Assembly (NCBI RefSeq): GCF_003814875.1
Contig: NZ_RKQF01000001.1
Span: 8,990,001-9,054,000 of the forward strand
Reading direction: 5' to 3'
Origin: Streptomyces sp. Ag109_O5-1
GTDB taxonomy: Bacteria; Actinomycetota; Actinomycetes; Streptomycetales; Streptomycetaceae
Length of the DNA stretch: 64,000 bases
Position 1 is the stretch's first letter. Every line of letters begins with the position of its first letter. Positions 17,578 through 25,269 of this stretch are shown here, piece after piece. The notes below the pieces were generated by a model that searched no databases, was not told the origin of the DNA, and worked only from the letters and a program-made list of their open reading frames with translations. The translations under genes were made by a program, and so were the position numbers.

Positions 17578-19041
17578 GTGACGTCCCGTATCCCGCGCGA
17601 CTCAAGGCTTCGACTCGTCCGAACGCGACCCCTGGCCGCCGCCCCCCGAGCGATGAACCAGCGGCCCGCGCGCCGCCCCGCACCCCGCCCGCCCGAGGGC
17701 ACCCCGGCCCCCGCCGAGCTGGCCAGAATGGCTCGCTCCGGGCTGGCCGGAGCGGCCCGCGTCGCCCACTGGGCCGACGCCGCCCTCGGACCCGGCAGCG
17801 ACGGCGCGACCGCCGACGGCAAGGCCACCCTCTCCGAGGCGACCGCCGAACGCGCGGCCGGCGATCTGGGTCTGACCGCGGCTCAGGTGCGTGCCGACTG
17901 GGACACCGCCCGGCTGGCCGGCCTGGTCGAGGTGCACGGCGAGACCGCGCGCCCCGGCTGGCGCCTGCGCGCCTGGGACCGCGACGACAGCGCCGTGCTG
18001 CGCGGCTGGGTCGCCCTCTTCGACGCCTGGTCGCTCGCCCACCCGGAGCCCGCCGAATTCGAGGCCGCCGCCGTCGCCGAGGTCGTCTCGGCCATGCCCC
18101 AGGTGCTCTCCTTCCTCCAGCTCTCCGCCGGGCCCGTCCCGGTCGAGCAGCTCCTGGACCTGCTGCGGCAGCGGGTCACCGAACTGCGCACCGAGCGTTG
18201 TGAGGTGCCCTACGAGACGGAGAACGGGTCCGGGTCCGCCGGTCCGGTCGCCGCGCTGCGCTCCGCCGACGCCGACCCGGCGGACCGCGCACCGGCCGAG
18301 GACCCCGCGCCCGCCGAGGACGCCGAACTCGCCCCCCTCCTGGACTGGTCCCTGCACGCCCTGGCCTCCGTCGGCGCGCTGACCTGCGGCGACGCCCAGG
18401 CCACCCTCACCCCGCTGGGCAGCTGGGCGGTGTGGGTCAAGCTGGAGCAGATCTGCGTGGCCGCGCAGAGCCCCGCCGGGAACATCGAGGTCGCCGCCGA
18501 GGAGATGCTCCGCGGCTGCGCCCAGCTCCGCCCCAACGCGGCCCGCGCCGAGTACCGTGCCTGGCTCGCCGCCCGCCCCGTCGGCAGCGCCGTCGGCGAA
18601 CTCGTCGACGCCGCCCGCGGCGAGGACGCCCTGCTGCGCGGCCTCGCCTTCGAGGCGCTGCGGGTCGTCGGCGCCCCCGCCGAACCGGACGTCCGCGCGG
18701 TCGTCGAGGAGCCGACCCTGCGGCCGTACGCCCTGCTGTGGCTGGCCGAGCACGACGGGGTCGACCCGGAGGACGCCCACGAGGTCCTCACCCGCGAAGA
18801 GGCCACCTGGCTCTGGGTGGACACCGCCGCCGCGGTCGCCGACCACGGCGAGGCGCCGATGCTCGTCCGCCACCTGGAGTCGGCGCTGCAGCCGACCGTC
18901 CCCGCGCTGCTCGACGAGGTCCGTGCCGTCGGCCACCCGCGCACCGTGCAGGTCCTGGTCGCCCTCGCCGCCGCCCACCCCGACCCCGCGCTGGCCAAGG
19001 CCGTCCGCCGGGCCGCCTTCCAGGTGCACACCGGCGGATGA
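17578..19041 (+). CDS. Unknown actinobacterial protein with HEAT-like C-terminal half
   Basis: No recognised function. The GTG at 17578 is favoured because GGAAG lies 9 nt upstream; 487 aa result. The N-terminus is basic and Pro/Ala-rich. Residues about 80-130 look like a small winged-helix unit (SEATAERAAGDLGLTAAQVRADWDTARLAGLVEVHG in pattern). The C-terminal 170 residues consist of amphipathic Leu/Ala helices resembling HEAT repeats (LRGLAFEALRVVG, PTVPALLDEVRAVG, QVLVALAAAHPD). A scaffold or regulator is possible. The preceding 211 bp holds no other gene. Confidence 0.75.
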   Translation: MTSRIPRDSRLRLVRTRPLAAAPRAMNQRPARRPAPRPPEGTPAPAELARMARSGLAGAARVAHWADAALGPGSDGATADGKATLSEATAERAAGDLGLTAAQVRADWDTARLAGLVEVHGETARPGWRLRAWDRDDSAVLRGWVALFDAWSLAHPEPAEFEAAAVAEVVSAMPQVLSFLQLSAGPVPVEQLLDLLRQRVTELRTERCEVPYETENGSGSAGPVAALRSADADPADRAPAEDPAPAEDAELAPLLDWSLHALASVGALTCGDAQATLTPLGSWAVWVKLEQICVAAQSPAGNIEVAAEEMLRGCAQLRPNAARAEYRAWLAARPVGSAVGELVDAARGEDALLRGLAFEALRVVGAPAEPDVRAVVEEPTLRPYALLWLAEHDGVDPEDAHEVLTREEATWLWVDTAAAVADHGEAPMLVRHLESALQPTVPALLDEVRAVGHPRTVQVLVALAAAHPDPALAKAVRRAAFQVHTGG

Positions 19042-19063
19042 GCGCAGGCGCGGGGACGGCGGG

Positions 19064-19477
19064 TCAGCCGGCTATCTCCGGGGCGTAGGTGCCGAAACTC
19101 CAGACGTTGCCCTCGACGTCCCGGGCCATGTAGTCCCGCGAGCCGTAGTCCTGGTCCGTCGGGGGCATCAGGATCTCGGCGCCGTGGTCCACGGCCCGCT
19201 GGTGGTGAGCGTCGACGTCGTCCACGACGATGTACACCCCGGTCGGGCCCGCGCCCTCCATGGCCGCGTCGAAACGGCCGCCGCGGCCGCTGGAGCCCAG
19301 CATGATCGCGCCGTTGCCCTGCACCAGCTCGGCGTGGAGCACCCTGCCGTCCTCGCCCTCGTACACCGACAGCTCGGTGAAGCCGAAGGCCTCCGTCAGC
19401 TGCTTGATCGCCGCCTTCGCGTCCGCGTACAACAGCGACGGATAGATGCTCGGCCGACCGCCGGTCGTGCCTGCCAT
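19064..19477 (-). CDS. VOC (glyoxalase/bleomycin-resistance fold) family protein
   Basis: 137-aa single-domain protein with the vicinal-oxygen-chelate pattern: YPSLLYADAKAAIKQLTEAFGF, an internal beta-alpha repeat, VYIVVDDVDAHHQRAVDHGAEI and the terminal RDYMARDVEGNVWSFGTY. The last motif matches the PhnB/glyoxalase-like branch (DPxGxxWxFGTY). The ATG at 19475-19477 has GAGGGAG upstream. Function unknown; VOC proteins range from lyases to antibiotic-binding proteins. The upstream open frame is repeat DNA and not part of the gene. Confidence 0.85.
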   Translation of the reverse strand: MAGTTGGRPSIYPSLLYADAKAAIKQLTEAFGFTELSVYEGEDGRVLHAELVQGNGAIMLGSSGRGGRFDAAMEGAGPTGVYIVVDDVDAHHQRAVDHGAEILMPPTDQDYGSRDYMARDVEGNVWSFGTYAPEIAG

Positions 19478-19714
19478 ACCGATCACTCCCTCGTGTGCCG
19501 GTCCCCCCGAAAGCCGTCGTTCCGGCCTGCTGCACAGTTTTGCACCCGCCACCGACAACGCCCCGGGCCCGCGCGGCCCGTGCGGGCCGACGGCCCACCC
19601 GGTCCCCCGGGCAGTGGAACGGCCCCACCGCCGGGGCCACCGTCCCGCACGCGGTGCCGACCTGACCGTCGAAGAGGACGGCGTGGCCATCCCGGCCCGC
19701 ATCGCCGCCCACCA

Positions 19715-19900
19715 CACCGTCGACGGCGACCTGCGCCGCCCACCACACCGTCGACGGCGACCTGCGCTGGGTGCAGCACCGTCGACGGCGACCTGCGCTG
19801 GGTGCAGCACCGTCGACGGCGACCTGCGCTGGGTGCAGCACCGTCCACGGCGACCTGCGCTGGGTGCAGCACCGTCGACGGCGACCTGCGCTGGGTGCCG
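19715..19900. repeat. Six-copy 31-bp tandem repeat array
   Basis: Units begin at 19715, 19746, 19777, 19808, 19839 and 19870 with an exact 31-bp period and no spacers. Each starts CACCGTCGACGGCGACCTGC. Units 2-5 end in GGGTGCAG; unit 1 ends differently and unit 5 has one substitution (GTCC for GTCG). Each copy carries the palindrome CCGTCGACGG, and most junctions carry GTGCAGCAC. Confidence 0.95.
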
Positions 19901-19962
19901 CCCGCTCGCGAGGGCTGCGTGTTCCGGCCCGGACGTGCCGTATCTCACGGCCCCGCCCTGCT

Positions 19963-20004
19963 CGTCGCCCGGCCCCGCGCACACGTCGCCCGGCCCCGCG
20001 CACA
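19963..20004. repeat. Two-copy 21-bp tandem repeat
   Basis: Perfect copies at 19963-19983 and 19984-20004 (CGTCGCCCGGCCCCGCGCAC core) with a degenerate third copy after. The period is a multiple of three, keeping the coding-like frame of the region (VARPRAH repeated). Confidence 0.85.
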
Positions 20005-20155
20005 CGGCGCCCGGACCGCGCAGCTCGGCGCCGTGGACGACCTGCGCGGGACCGCCCCGCACCGCGCATCCCTGGGCAACGACCGCCCCGTCACGGGCCC
20101 CCTCGAACGCCCGCACACAGAAAAAGCGCTTGCGCCGCCCCGTTAGACTTGGCCC

Positions 20156-20179
20156 ATGGCCATTCTCCTCGCGCATTAG
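20156..20179 (+). CDS. Possible 7-codon leader peptide upstream of the ABC-F gene
   Basis: ATG GCC ATT CTC CTC GCG CAT TAG would encode MAILLAH. TAGACT (20144-20149), a TANNNT-type -10 element, ends 6 nt before the ATG, so transcription could begin at the ATG and the leader would be leaderless. The ABC-F start lies 59 nt beyond the leader stop. The spacing suggests translational attenuation, which is known for antibiotic-response ABC-F genes. No -35 element is clear, and such a short ORF may be chance. Confidence 0.35.
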   Translation: MAILLAH

Positions 20180-20238
20180 ACGGCGGGAACGTCCTCAGCC
20201 GCCCACCCGTCAATTTCCGTACGCCCAGGAGTCTGTCC

Positions 20239-21837
20239 GTGATCTCCGCCTCCGGTATCGAGCTGCGCGCCGGTGCCCGCATCCTCATCGAGAGCGCCAC
20301 CTTCCGCGTCGCCAAGGGCGACCGCATCGGCCTGGTCGGCCGTAACGGCGCCGGCAAGACCACTCTCACCAAGGTGCTGGCCGGCGAAGGCATCCCCGCA
20401 GCGGGCACCGTCACCCGCTCCGGCGAGGTCGGCTACCTCCCGCAGGACCCCCGCACCGGCGACCTGGACGTCCTCGCCCGCGACCGCATCCTCTCCGCGC
20501 GCGGCCTCGACGTACTGATCCGCAAGATGCGCGAGAACGAGCAGCGCATCGCCAACGGCCAGGGCGCCACCCGCGAGAAGGCGCTGAGGCAGTACGAGCG
20601 CCAGGAGACCGAGTTCCTCACCAAGGGCGGGTACTCCGCCGAGGCCGAGGCCGCCACCATCGCCGCCGCGCTCAACCTGCCCGACCGGGTGCTCGGGCAG
20701 CCCCTGCACACGCTCTCCGGCGGTCAGCGCCGCCGTATCGAGCTGGCCCGGATCCTGTTCTCCGACGCGGACACGCTCCTGCTCGACGAGCCGACCAACC
20801 ACCTCGACGCGGACTCGATCGTCTGGCTGCGCGACTACCTGAAGACCTACCGCGGCGGCTTCATCGTGATCTCCCACGACGTCGACCTGGTCGAGACGGT
20901 CGTCAACAAGGTGTTCTACCTGGACGCCAACCGTTCCCAGATCGACGTCTACAACATGGGCTGGAAGCTCTACCAGCAGCAGCGCGAGGCCGACGAGAAG
21001 CGCCGCAAGCGCGAGCGGGCCAACGCCGAGAAGAAGGCCGCCGCGCTGCACTCGCAGGCCGACAAGATGCGCGCCAAGGCCACCAAGACGGTCGCCGCGC
21101 AGAACATGGCCAAGCGTGCCGACAAGCTGCTGGCCGGCCTGGACGCCGTCCGTGTCTCCGACAAGGTCGCCAAGCTGCGCTTCCCGGAGCCCGCGCCCTG
21201 CGGCAAGACCCCGCTGACCGCCGAGGGCCTGTCGAAGTCATACGGCTCGCTGGAGATCTTCACCGACGTCGACCTCGCCATCGACAAGGGGTCGAGGGTC
21301 GTCATCCTCGGCCTCAACGGCGCCGGCAAGACCACCCTGCTGCGGCTGCTCGGCGGTGTCGAGCGGCCCGACACCGGCGAGGTGATCGAGGGCCACGGCC
21401 TCAAGCTCGGCTACTACGCCCAGGAGCACGAGACCCTCGACCCGGACCGCACCGTCCTGGAGAACATGCGCTCGTCGGCCCCCGACATGGACCTCGTCGA
21501 GGTCCGCAAGGTGCTGGGCTCGTTCCTGTTCTCCGGCGACGACGTCGACAAGCCGGCCGGGGTCCTCTCCGGCGGCGAGAAGACCCGTCTCGCCCTCGCC
21601 ACCCTGGTGGTCTCCGCCGCGAACGTCCTGCTCCTGGACGAGCCCACCAACAACCTCGACCCGGCCAGCCGTGAGGAGATCCTCGGCGCCCTGCGCACCT
21701 ACAAGGGTGCGGTCGTCCTCGTCACCCACGACGAGGGCGCGGTCGAGGCGCTCCAGCCGGAGCGGATCATCCTGCTGCCGGACGGCGTCGAGGACCTGTG
21801 GGGCGCCGACTACGCGGATCTGGTGGCCCTCGCCTGA
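20239..21837 (+). CDS. ABC-F family ATPase (ribosome-associated type)
   Basis: Soluble tandem ATP-binding cassette protein (532 aa) without membrane domains; ABC-F proteins act on the ribosome E site in translation or antibiotic protection. First cassette: Walker A GRNGAGKT (34-41), signature LSGGQRRR, Walker B LLLDEPTNHLD. A charged linker rich in Lys/Arg/Glu (EADEKRRKRERANAEKK) follows, then the second cassette: LGLNGAGKTT, LSGGEKTRLA, LLLDEPTNNLD. The GTG at 20239 is chosen for AGGAG 7 nt upstream. Which ABC-F subgroup it belongs to cannot be told here. A strong hairpin follows. Confidence 0.93.
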   Translation: MISASGIELRAGARILIESATFRVAKGDRIGLVGRNGAGKTTLTKVLAGEGIPAAGTVTRSGEVGYLPQDPRTGDLDVLARDRILSARGLDVLIRKMRENEQRIANGQGATREKALRQYERQETEFLTKGGYSAEAEAATIAAALNLPDRVLGQPLHTLSGGQRRRIELARILFSDADTLLLDEPTNHLDADSIVWLRDYLKTYRGGFIVISHDVDLVETVVNKVFYLDANRSQIDVYNMGWKLYQQQREADEKRRKRERANAEKKAAALHSQADKMRAKATKTVAAQNMAKRADKLLAGLDAVRVSDKVAKLRFPEPAPCGKTPLTAEGLSKSYGSLEIFTDVDLAIDKGSRVVILGLNGAGKTTLLRLLGGVERPDTGEVIEGHGLKLGYYAQEHETLDPDRTVLENMRSSAPDMDLVEVRKVLGSFLFSGDDVDKPAGVLSGGEKTRLALATLVVSAANVLLLDEPTNNLDPASREEILGALRTYKGAVVLVTHDEGAVEALQPERIILLPDGVEDLWGADYADLVALA

Positions 21838-21842
21838 GAACC

Positions 21843-21929
21843 GATCTCGTCGTCCTCGCTTGATCGAATGCCTGATCCACTGGCTATGGATCATTCGGCC
21901 TATCGGTGATCCATCATCTGTGTGAGATC
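21843..21929. promoter_or_regulatory. Cluster of six GATC sites upstream of gbn
   Basis: GATC occurs at 21843, 21862, 21874, 21889, 21908 and 21926, at 12-19 bp intervals. Three more follow at 21969, 21988 and 22156. At this base composition fewer than one would be expected in 87 bp. Gbn is known as a GATC-binding protein, so this is a likely autoregulatory binding region. Confidence 0.65.
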
Positions 21930-21962
21930 TCCTCGTACCGAGGTGTGTCCTACATCGATTTC

Positions 21963-21997
21963 GCGGCCGATCCCTTTGTCGACAAGGGATCGGCCGC
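21963..21997 (+). terminator. Strong hairpin after the ABC-F gene
   Basis: 14-bp perfect arms GCGGCCGATCCCTT (21963-21976) and its complement (21984-21997) around a 7-nt loop TGTCGAC. Each arm includes one GATC, so the element may also bind Gbn. It is 126 bp after the ABC-F stop. Confidence 0.75.
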
Positions 21998-22198
21998 TCT
22001 CCATGTCTGACCTGGTACTTCACGGAAGAGCCCGTTCGGCCCTATGGGCAACCCTCATCGGAATCACAGATTCCGTATGTGGGGATGCGCTCCTGTCGTC
22101 ACAACGATGTCTCACGGACCTTGCCGAATGGGTGGCCATCACGCCCCGGAGGGGTGATCATGAGGGGACCAGAGCGCACTTCCCATGAGGAGGCACGG

Positions 22199-22417
22199 GT
22201 GGCCGAGACTCTGAAGAAGGGCAGCCGGGTGACCGGCGCCGCGCGCGACAAGCTCGCGGCAGACCTGAAGAAAAAGTACGACTCCGGTGCGAGCATCCGG
22301 GCACTGGCCGAGGAAACCGGCCGCTCGTATGGCTTCGTCCACCGGATGCTCAGCGAGTCGGGTGTCACGCTGCGTGGGCGTGGCGGGGCGACGCGGGGCA
22401 AGAAAGCCGCGTCCTGA
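22199..22417 (+). CDS. gbn: GATC-binding nucleoid-associated protein Gbn
   Basis: 72-aa basic DNA-binding protein. Residues about 12-60 form a compact helix-turn-helix: AADLKKKYDSGASIRALAEE, then the recognition-helix segment TGRSYGFVHRMLSESG. The C-terminus is Gly/Arg/Lys-rich (RGRGGATRGKKAAS). It matches, from memory, S. coelicolor SCO1839 (Gbn), a small nucleoid protein that binds GATC-containing sites and affects development. The GTG start has AGGAGG (22188-22193) 5 nt upstream. The long leader between the ABC-F gene and this start is unusually rich in GATC. Confidence 0.88.
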   Translation: MAETLKKGSRVTGAARDKLAADLKKKYDSGASIRALAEETGRSYGFVHRMLSESGVTLRGRGGATRGKKAAS

Positions 22418-22500
22418 CCCCGGGCGGCCCATCGGCTTCGATGGTGGCCACCCGGTCGGTCGTGTGATCGGCCGGGTGGTTACTGTGCAGTCACTTAGCA

Positions 22501-22512
22501 TGCCGTACGGCA
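22501..22512. promoter_or_regulatory. 12-bp palindrome upstream of enoyl-CoA hydratase gene
   Basis: TGCCGTACGGCA is a perfect palindrome in the 128-bp gap between gbn and the hydratase gene, 33 bp before the ATG. It may be an operator; the regulator is unknown. Confidence 0.35.
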
Positions 22513-22545
22513 CTGCATGATGACCGCACCCACCGGAGGCGCCCC

Positions 22546-23349
22546 ATGGCTTCGCCCGACCAGGACCTCGCTCCTGCACTCGACAAGGACGGCGTACGGC
22601 TCACCGTCGACGACGCGCTCGCCACGGTGACGCTGACCAACCCGGCCAAGCGCAACGCCCAGAGCCCCGCACTGTGGCGGGCGTTGGCCGAAGCCGGGCG
22701 GTCACTGCCGGGGTCGGTCCGGGTCGTCGTGCTGCGCGGTGAAGGCCAGTCCTTCTCCGCGGGCCTCGACCGGCAGATGTTCTCGCCGGAAGGGATCCCG
22801 GGCGAGCCGACCTTCATCGAGCTCGCGCGCCGCGACGACGCCGGGCTCGACGCGACCATCGCCGAATACCAGGAGGCGTTCACCTGGTGGCGGCGCAACG
22901 ACATCGTGTCGATCGCCGCCGTGCAGGGCCACGCCATCGGGGCCGGCTTCCAGCTGGCCCTCGCCTGTGACCTGCGCGTCGTTGCCGACGACGTGCAGTT
23001 CGCGATGCGCGAGACCAGCCTGGGCCTGGTGCCGGACCTGACCGGCACGCACCCGCTGGTCTCGCTGGTGGGCTACGCCCGTGCGCTGGAGATCTGCGCG
23101 ACCGGACGCTTCGTCCAGGCCGAGGAGGCGGTGGCTTCCGGGCTGGCCAGCGTGGCGGTGCCGGTGGGCGAACTCGACGCGGCCGTGCGCGACCTGGCCG
23201 GGGCGCTGCTGGCCGCGCCGCGGGACGCGGTGGTGGAGACCAAGGCGCTGCTTCGGGGTGCCGGTGATCGTACATATGACGAGCAGCGGGCTGCCGAGCG
23301 GCAGGCGCAGGCCCGGCGGCTGCGGGATCTGGCAGGGGTGGGTGAGTAG
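22546..23349 (+). CDS. Enoyl-CoA hydratase/isomerase family protein
   Basis: 267-aa crotonase-fold protein, probably acting on an acyl-CoA. The CoA-binding/oxyanion-hole segments are present: GQSFSAGLDRQMF (first oxyanion loop) and VQGHAIGAGFQLALACDLRV (second). The usual catalytic Glu region is METSLGLVPDLTGT-like (FAMRETSLGLVPDL), with one Glu kept and an Asp at the second site. This fits a hydratase or isomerase of undefined specificity. The ATG has GGAGG 8 nt upstream. Confidence 0.87.
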   Translation: MASPDQDLAPALDKDGVRLTVDDALATVTLTNPAKRNAQSPALWRALAEAGRSLPGSVRVVVLRGEGQSFSAGLDRQMFSPEGIPGEPTFIELARRDDAGLDATIAEYQEAFTWWRRNDIVSIAAVQGHAIGAGFQLALACDLRVVADDVQFAMRETSLGLVPDLTGTHPLVSLVGYARALEICATGRFVQAEEAVASGLASVAVPVGELDAAVRDLAGALLAAPRDAVVETKALLRGAGDRTYDEQRAAERQAQARRLRDLAGVGE

Positions 23350-23400
23350 CGCCCCGTAAGAGGCGCGGGGAACCGCGCGACCGGACCCCACCGGCCCGCG
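23348..23400. repeat. Copy of a dispersed Streptomyces intergenic repeat
   Basis: GCGCCCCGTAAGAGGCGCGG, then GGAACCGCGCGACC and CACCGGCCCGC. The same core (GGCGCGGGGAAC.GCGCGACC) recurs at 49903 in this window. Confidence 0.6.
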
Positions 23401-23419
23401 CGTTCTGCACGGTGGGCAG

Positions 23420-24118
23420 CTAACCCACCGCTGTCACCACCACGGCCACCGTCGGCTGGTCGTCCAGCGCCGCGCCGACCGCCGTACGGACCTGCCGGGC
23501 CACCTCCACGGCCCGCAGGCCGTCGTCGGCCAGCGCCACCTCCACCCGCACATGCCGGCGCAGCAGCGCGGCGTCGAAATGGATCTCACGGCTCAGCGCG
23601 CCCGTGACCCGATCCACCCCCGGCACCGCGAGTGCCGCCGCCGTCACCCGTGCGCCCTCCGGGTCGGCACCCTCCCGGACCGACGGCGGCCGGGGCGCAT
23701 GTACGACCGCCGCCTCCGCCGCGTCCTCCTCCAGCAGGTCGGTCACCCGCAGGTCGATCTCGGTCACCGCCAGCCCGAGCCCCACCGCAGCCGCCGCCAG
23801 GGCCCGGCGCAGCCCGGCCGCCGTCGTCGGCAGCGGCTCCGCGGCCGTCGCCGAGAAGTCCGCCGACAGACGCAACGCTCCTGGCGGCACGGCACCGGGC
23901 GGTGGCGGTACGACGGACTCCTGCACCGCTTCCGGATCCGCCGGCGCGATGCGCACCGCACCCAGCCGCACGCCCGGTACCTCGGCTGCCGCCCGCCGCA
24001 CCGCCGCGTCGGCCGCCGCCTCCGTGAGCCACGCCCCGTCGCCCGGCCCGCCCAGCGGAAGCAGCCTGCCGAAACCCAGGGGGTGCCGTACCGCGTCTGT
24101 CCATCGGTCCGCCGTCAT
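23420..24118 (-). CDS. Actinobacterial hypothetical protein (labelled P10 family in related genomes)
   Basis: 232-aa Ala/Val-rich soluble protein without signal peptide, start ATG with GGAG 6 nt upstream. Two related halves appear to repeat an alpha/beta pattern: LTEAAADAAVRRAAAEVPGV and ALRRALAAAAVGLGLAV, then VTAAALAVPGVDRVTGAL and LRAVEVARQVRTAVGAAL. The pattern resembles the Asp23-like proteins of the divergent operon. As I recall, Streptomyces homologues carry the uninformative label nucleopolyhedrovirus P10 family. It faces away from the Asp23/AmaP operon with an 87-bp shared promoter gap, suggesting common control. Confidence 0.75.
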   Translation of the reverse strand: MTADRWTDAVRHPLGFGRLLPLGGPGDGAWLTEAAADAAVRRAAAEVPGVRLGAVRIAPADPEAVQESVVPPPPGAVPPGALRLSADFSATAAEPLPTTAAGLRRALAAAAVGLGLAVTEIDLRVTDLLEEDAAEAAVVHAPRPPSVREGADPEGARVTAAALAVPGVDRVTGALSREIHFDAALLRRHVRVEVALADDGLRAVEVARQVRTAVGAALDDQPTVAVVVTAVG

Positions 24119-24205
24119 TGCTCCAGCCTGCCGCATCCCCGGGGCATGGCAGGGCATCCGCACTTACGGTGGTCGCAGGACGACGACCGGAAGGGACGCA
24201 CGGCG

Positions 24206-24670
24206 ATGAGCGAGACGGCGGCCGAGGCAGAGAAGGACCCCACGGCAATCACCCGCAAGACCACCAGGCGCGGCGGTGGCGATCCGTCAACCCGGGGGCG
24301 GACGACGATCGCCGACGGGGTCGTGGAGAAGATCGCCGGGCTGGCCGCCCGGGACGTGGTCGGTGTGCACGCGATGGGCAGCGGACTCGCCCGCACCTTC
24401 GGCGTCGTGCGCGACCGGGTGCCCGGCGGCTCCAAGTCCGTGACCCGGGGTGTGAAGGCCGAGGTCGGCGAGGTGCAGACCGCGCTCGACCTGGAGATCG
24501 TCGTGGACTACGGCGTGTCGATCGCCGACGTGGCCCGCGCGGTGCGGGAGAACGTGATCGCGGCCGTGGAGCGGATGACCGGCCTCGAAGTGGTCGAGGT
24601 CAACATCGCGGTGAGTGATGTGAAGCTGCCGGAGGAAGAGGAAGAAGAGCCGGAGTCCCGGCTTCAGTGA
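24206..24670 (+). CDS. Asp23/Gls24 family envelope stress protein
   Basis: 154 aa. A charged disordered N-terminus (TAITRKTTRRGGG) leads to the Asp23 domain: TTIADGVVEKIAGLAARDVVGVHAM, VEVGEVQTALDLEIVVDYG in pattern, and RENVIAAVERMTGLEVVEVNIAVSDV. The acidic tail ends EEEEEEPESRLQ. In Firmicutes, Asp23 is tethered to the membrane by AmaP, and an AmaP-like gene is four genes downstream. First gene of a five-gene run; the GGAAGGGACG tract precedes the ATG. Confidence 0.88.
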   Translation: MSETAAEAEKDPTAITRKTTRRGGGDPSTRGRTTIADGVVEKIAGLAARDVVGVHAMGSGLARTFGVVRDRVPGGSKSVTRGVKAEVGEVQTALDLEIVVDYGVSIADVARAVRENVIAAVERMTGLEVVEVNIAVSDVKLPEEEEEEPESRLQ

Positions 24671-24706
24671 CCGTTGGGCTTCAGTGACCTTCGAGGGGAG
24701 CGCACC

Positions 24707-24901
24707 ATGGGTTTGGCCGTGGTCGGCATGATCGCCGGCATGGCGCTGGGCTTCGCCGGGTACTTCGGCGGGTTCGGCGCCTTCCTGCTGGTGGCGGCGC
24801 TGGGGGCGATCGGATTCGTCGTCGGCCGGTTCGCGGAGGGGGACCTGGAACTCGGCGAGTTCTTCCGCAGCCGAGACGACCGGCGTGACCGGCGGCGATG
24901 A
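24707..24901 (+). CDS. Small membrane protein of the Asp23 operon
   Basis: 64 aa with two closely spaced hydrophobic, Gly/Ala/Phe-rich helices (VVGMIAGMALGFAGYFGGFG and FLLVAALGAIGFVVG) and a charged C-terminus (FFRSRDDRRDRRR). GAGGGGAG precedes the ATG. Its stop overlaps the next ATG (ATGA), so it is coupled to the second Asp23 gene. Probable membrane component of the envelope complex. Confidence 0.8.
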   Translation: MGLAVVGMIAGMALGFAGYFGGFGAFLLVAALGAIGFVVGRFAEGDLELGEFFRSRDDRRDRRR

Positions 24902-25269
24902 CCTCCGCGATGACCTCCGCGAGCAGTGAGACACCCGGCGGCCCGGCGGTCGTGGCGCCCGGCGGGCGGGGCGCGCTCCGGATCGCCGACCGGGTCGTGG
25001 CGAAGATCGCCGCACAGGCGGCCCGCGAGGCGCTCGGCGCCCTCCCGAAGGACGCCGTGCCCCCGCACGCCACGGTCGTCATCCACCATGACATCGCACG
25101 CGTCCGTGTCCACCTCGAACTGGACTACCCGTCGGACATCGGCGCCCGGTGCGCGGCCGTGCGTCGGCATGTGGTCGAGCGGGTAGGCGCGTTGGTGGAC
25201 ATGGAGGTGCCGGAGGTCGTCGTCCACGTCGAACGGCTGCACCCGGCCCAGACCCAGGGGAGGGCGTGA
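24898..25269 (+). CDS. Second Asp23-like protein
   Basis: 123 aa. Same fold pattern as the first paralogue: LRIADRVVAKIAAQAAREALGAL, then VIHHDIARVRVHLELDYPSDI and VRRHVVERVGALVDMEVPEVVVHVERL. It lacks the acidic tail. Start and stop overlap both neighbours (ATGA upstream, TGATG downstream), strong evidence of a tightly coupled operon. Likely partner of the first Asp23 protein and the membrane anchors. Confidence 0.82.
   Translation: MTSAMTSASSETPGGPAVVAPGGRGALRIADRVVAKIAAQAAREALGALPKDAVPPHATVVIHHDIARVRVHLELDYPSDIGARCAAVRRHVVERVGALVDMEVPEVVVHVERLHPAQTQGRA

Larger units (their letters stand above)
19478..20155 (+). pseudogene. Coding-like remnant broken by a 31-bp tandem expansion
   Basis: This gap has no intact gene. 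On the plus strand, DNA on either side of the repeat array reads like Streptomyces coding sequence with strong third-position G+C: a stretch translating as ADLTVEEDGVAIPARIAAHH (about 19660-19715), then, in another frame, WVPPAREGCVFRPGRAVSHG (from about 19890) to a TAG at 20144-20146. One array unit would join both parts in frame; the six present do not. No convincing start codon or ribosome-binding site is seen, so this could also be chance. Confidence 0.35.

Noticed and set aside
19715..19900. Regular 31-bp repeats resembling a CRISPR array
   Set aside because: The units are contiguous with no spacers and no cas genes are nearby; it is a simple tandem repeat.
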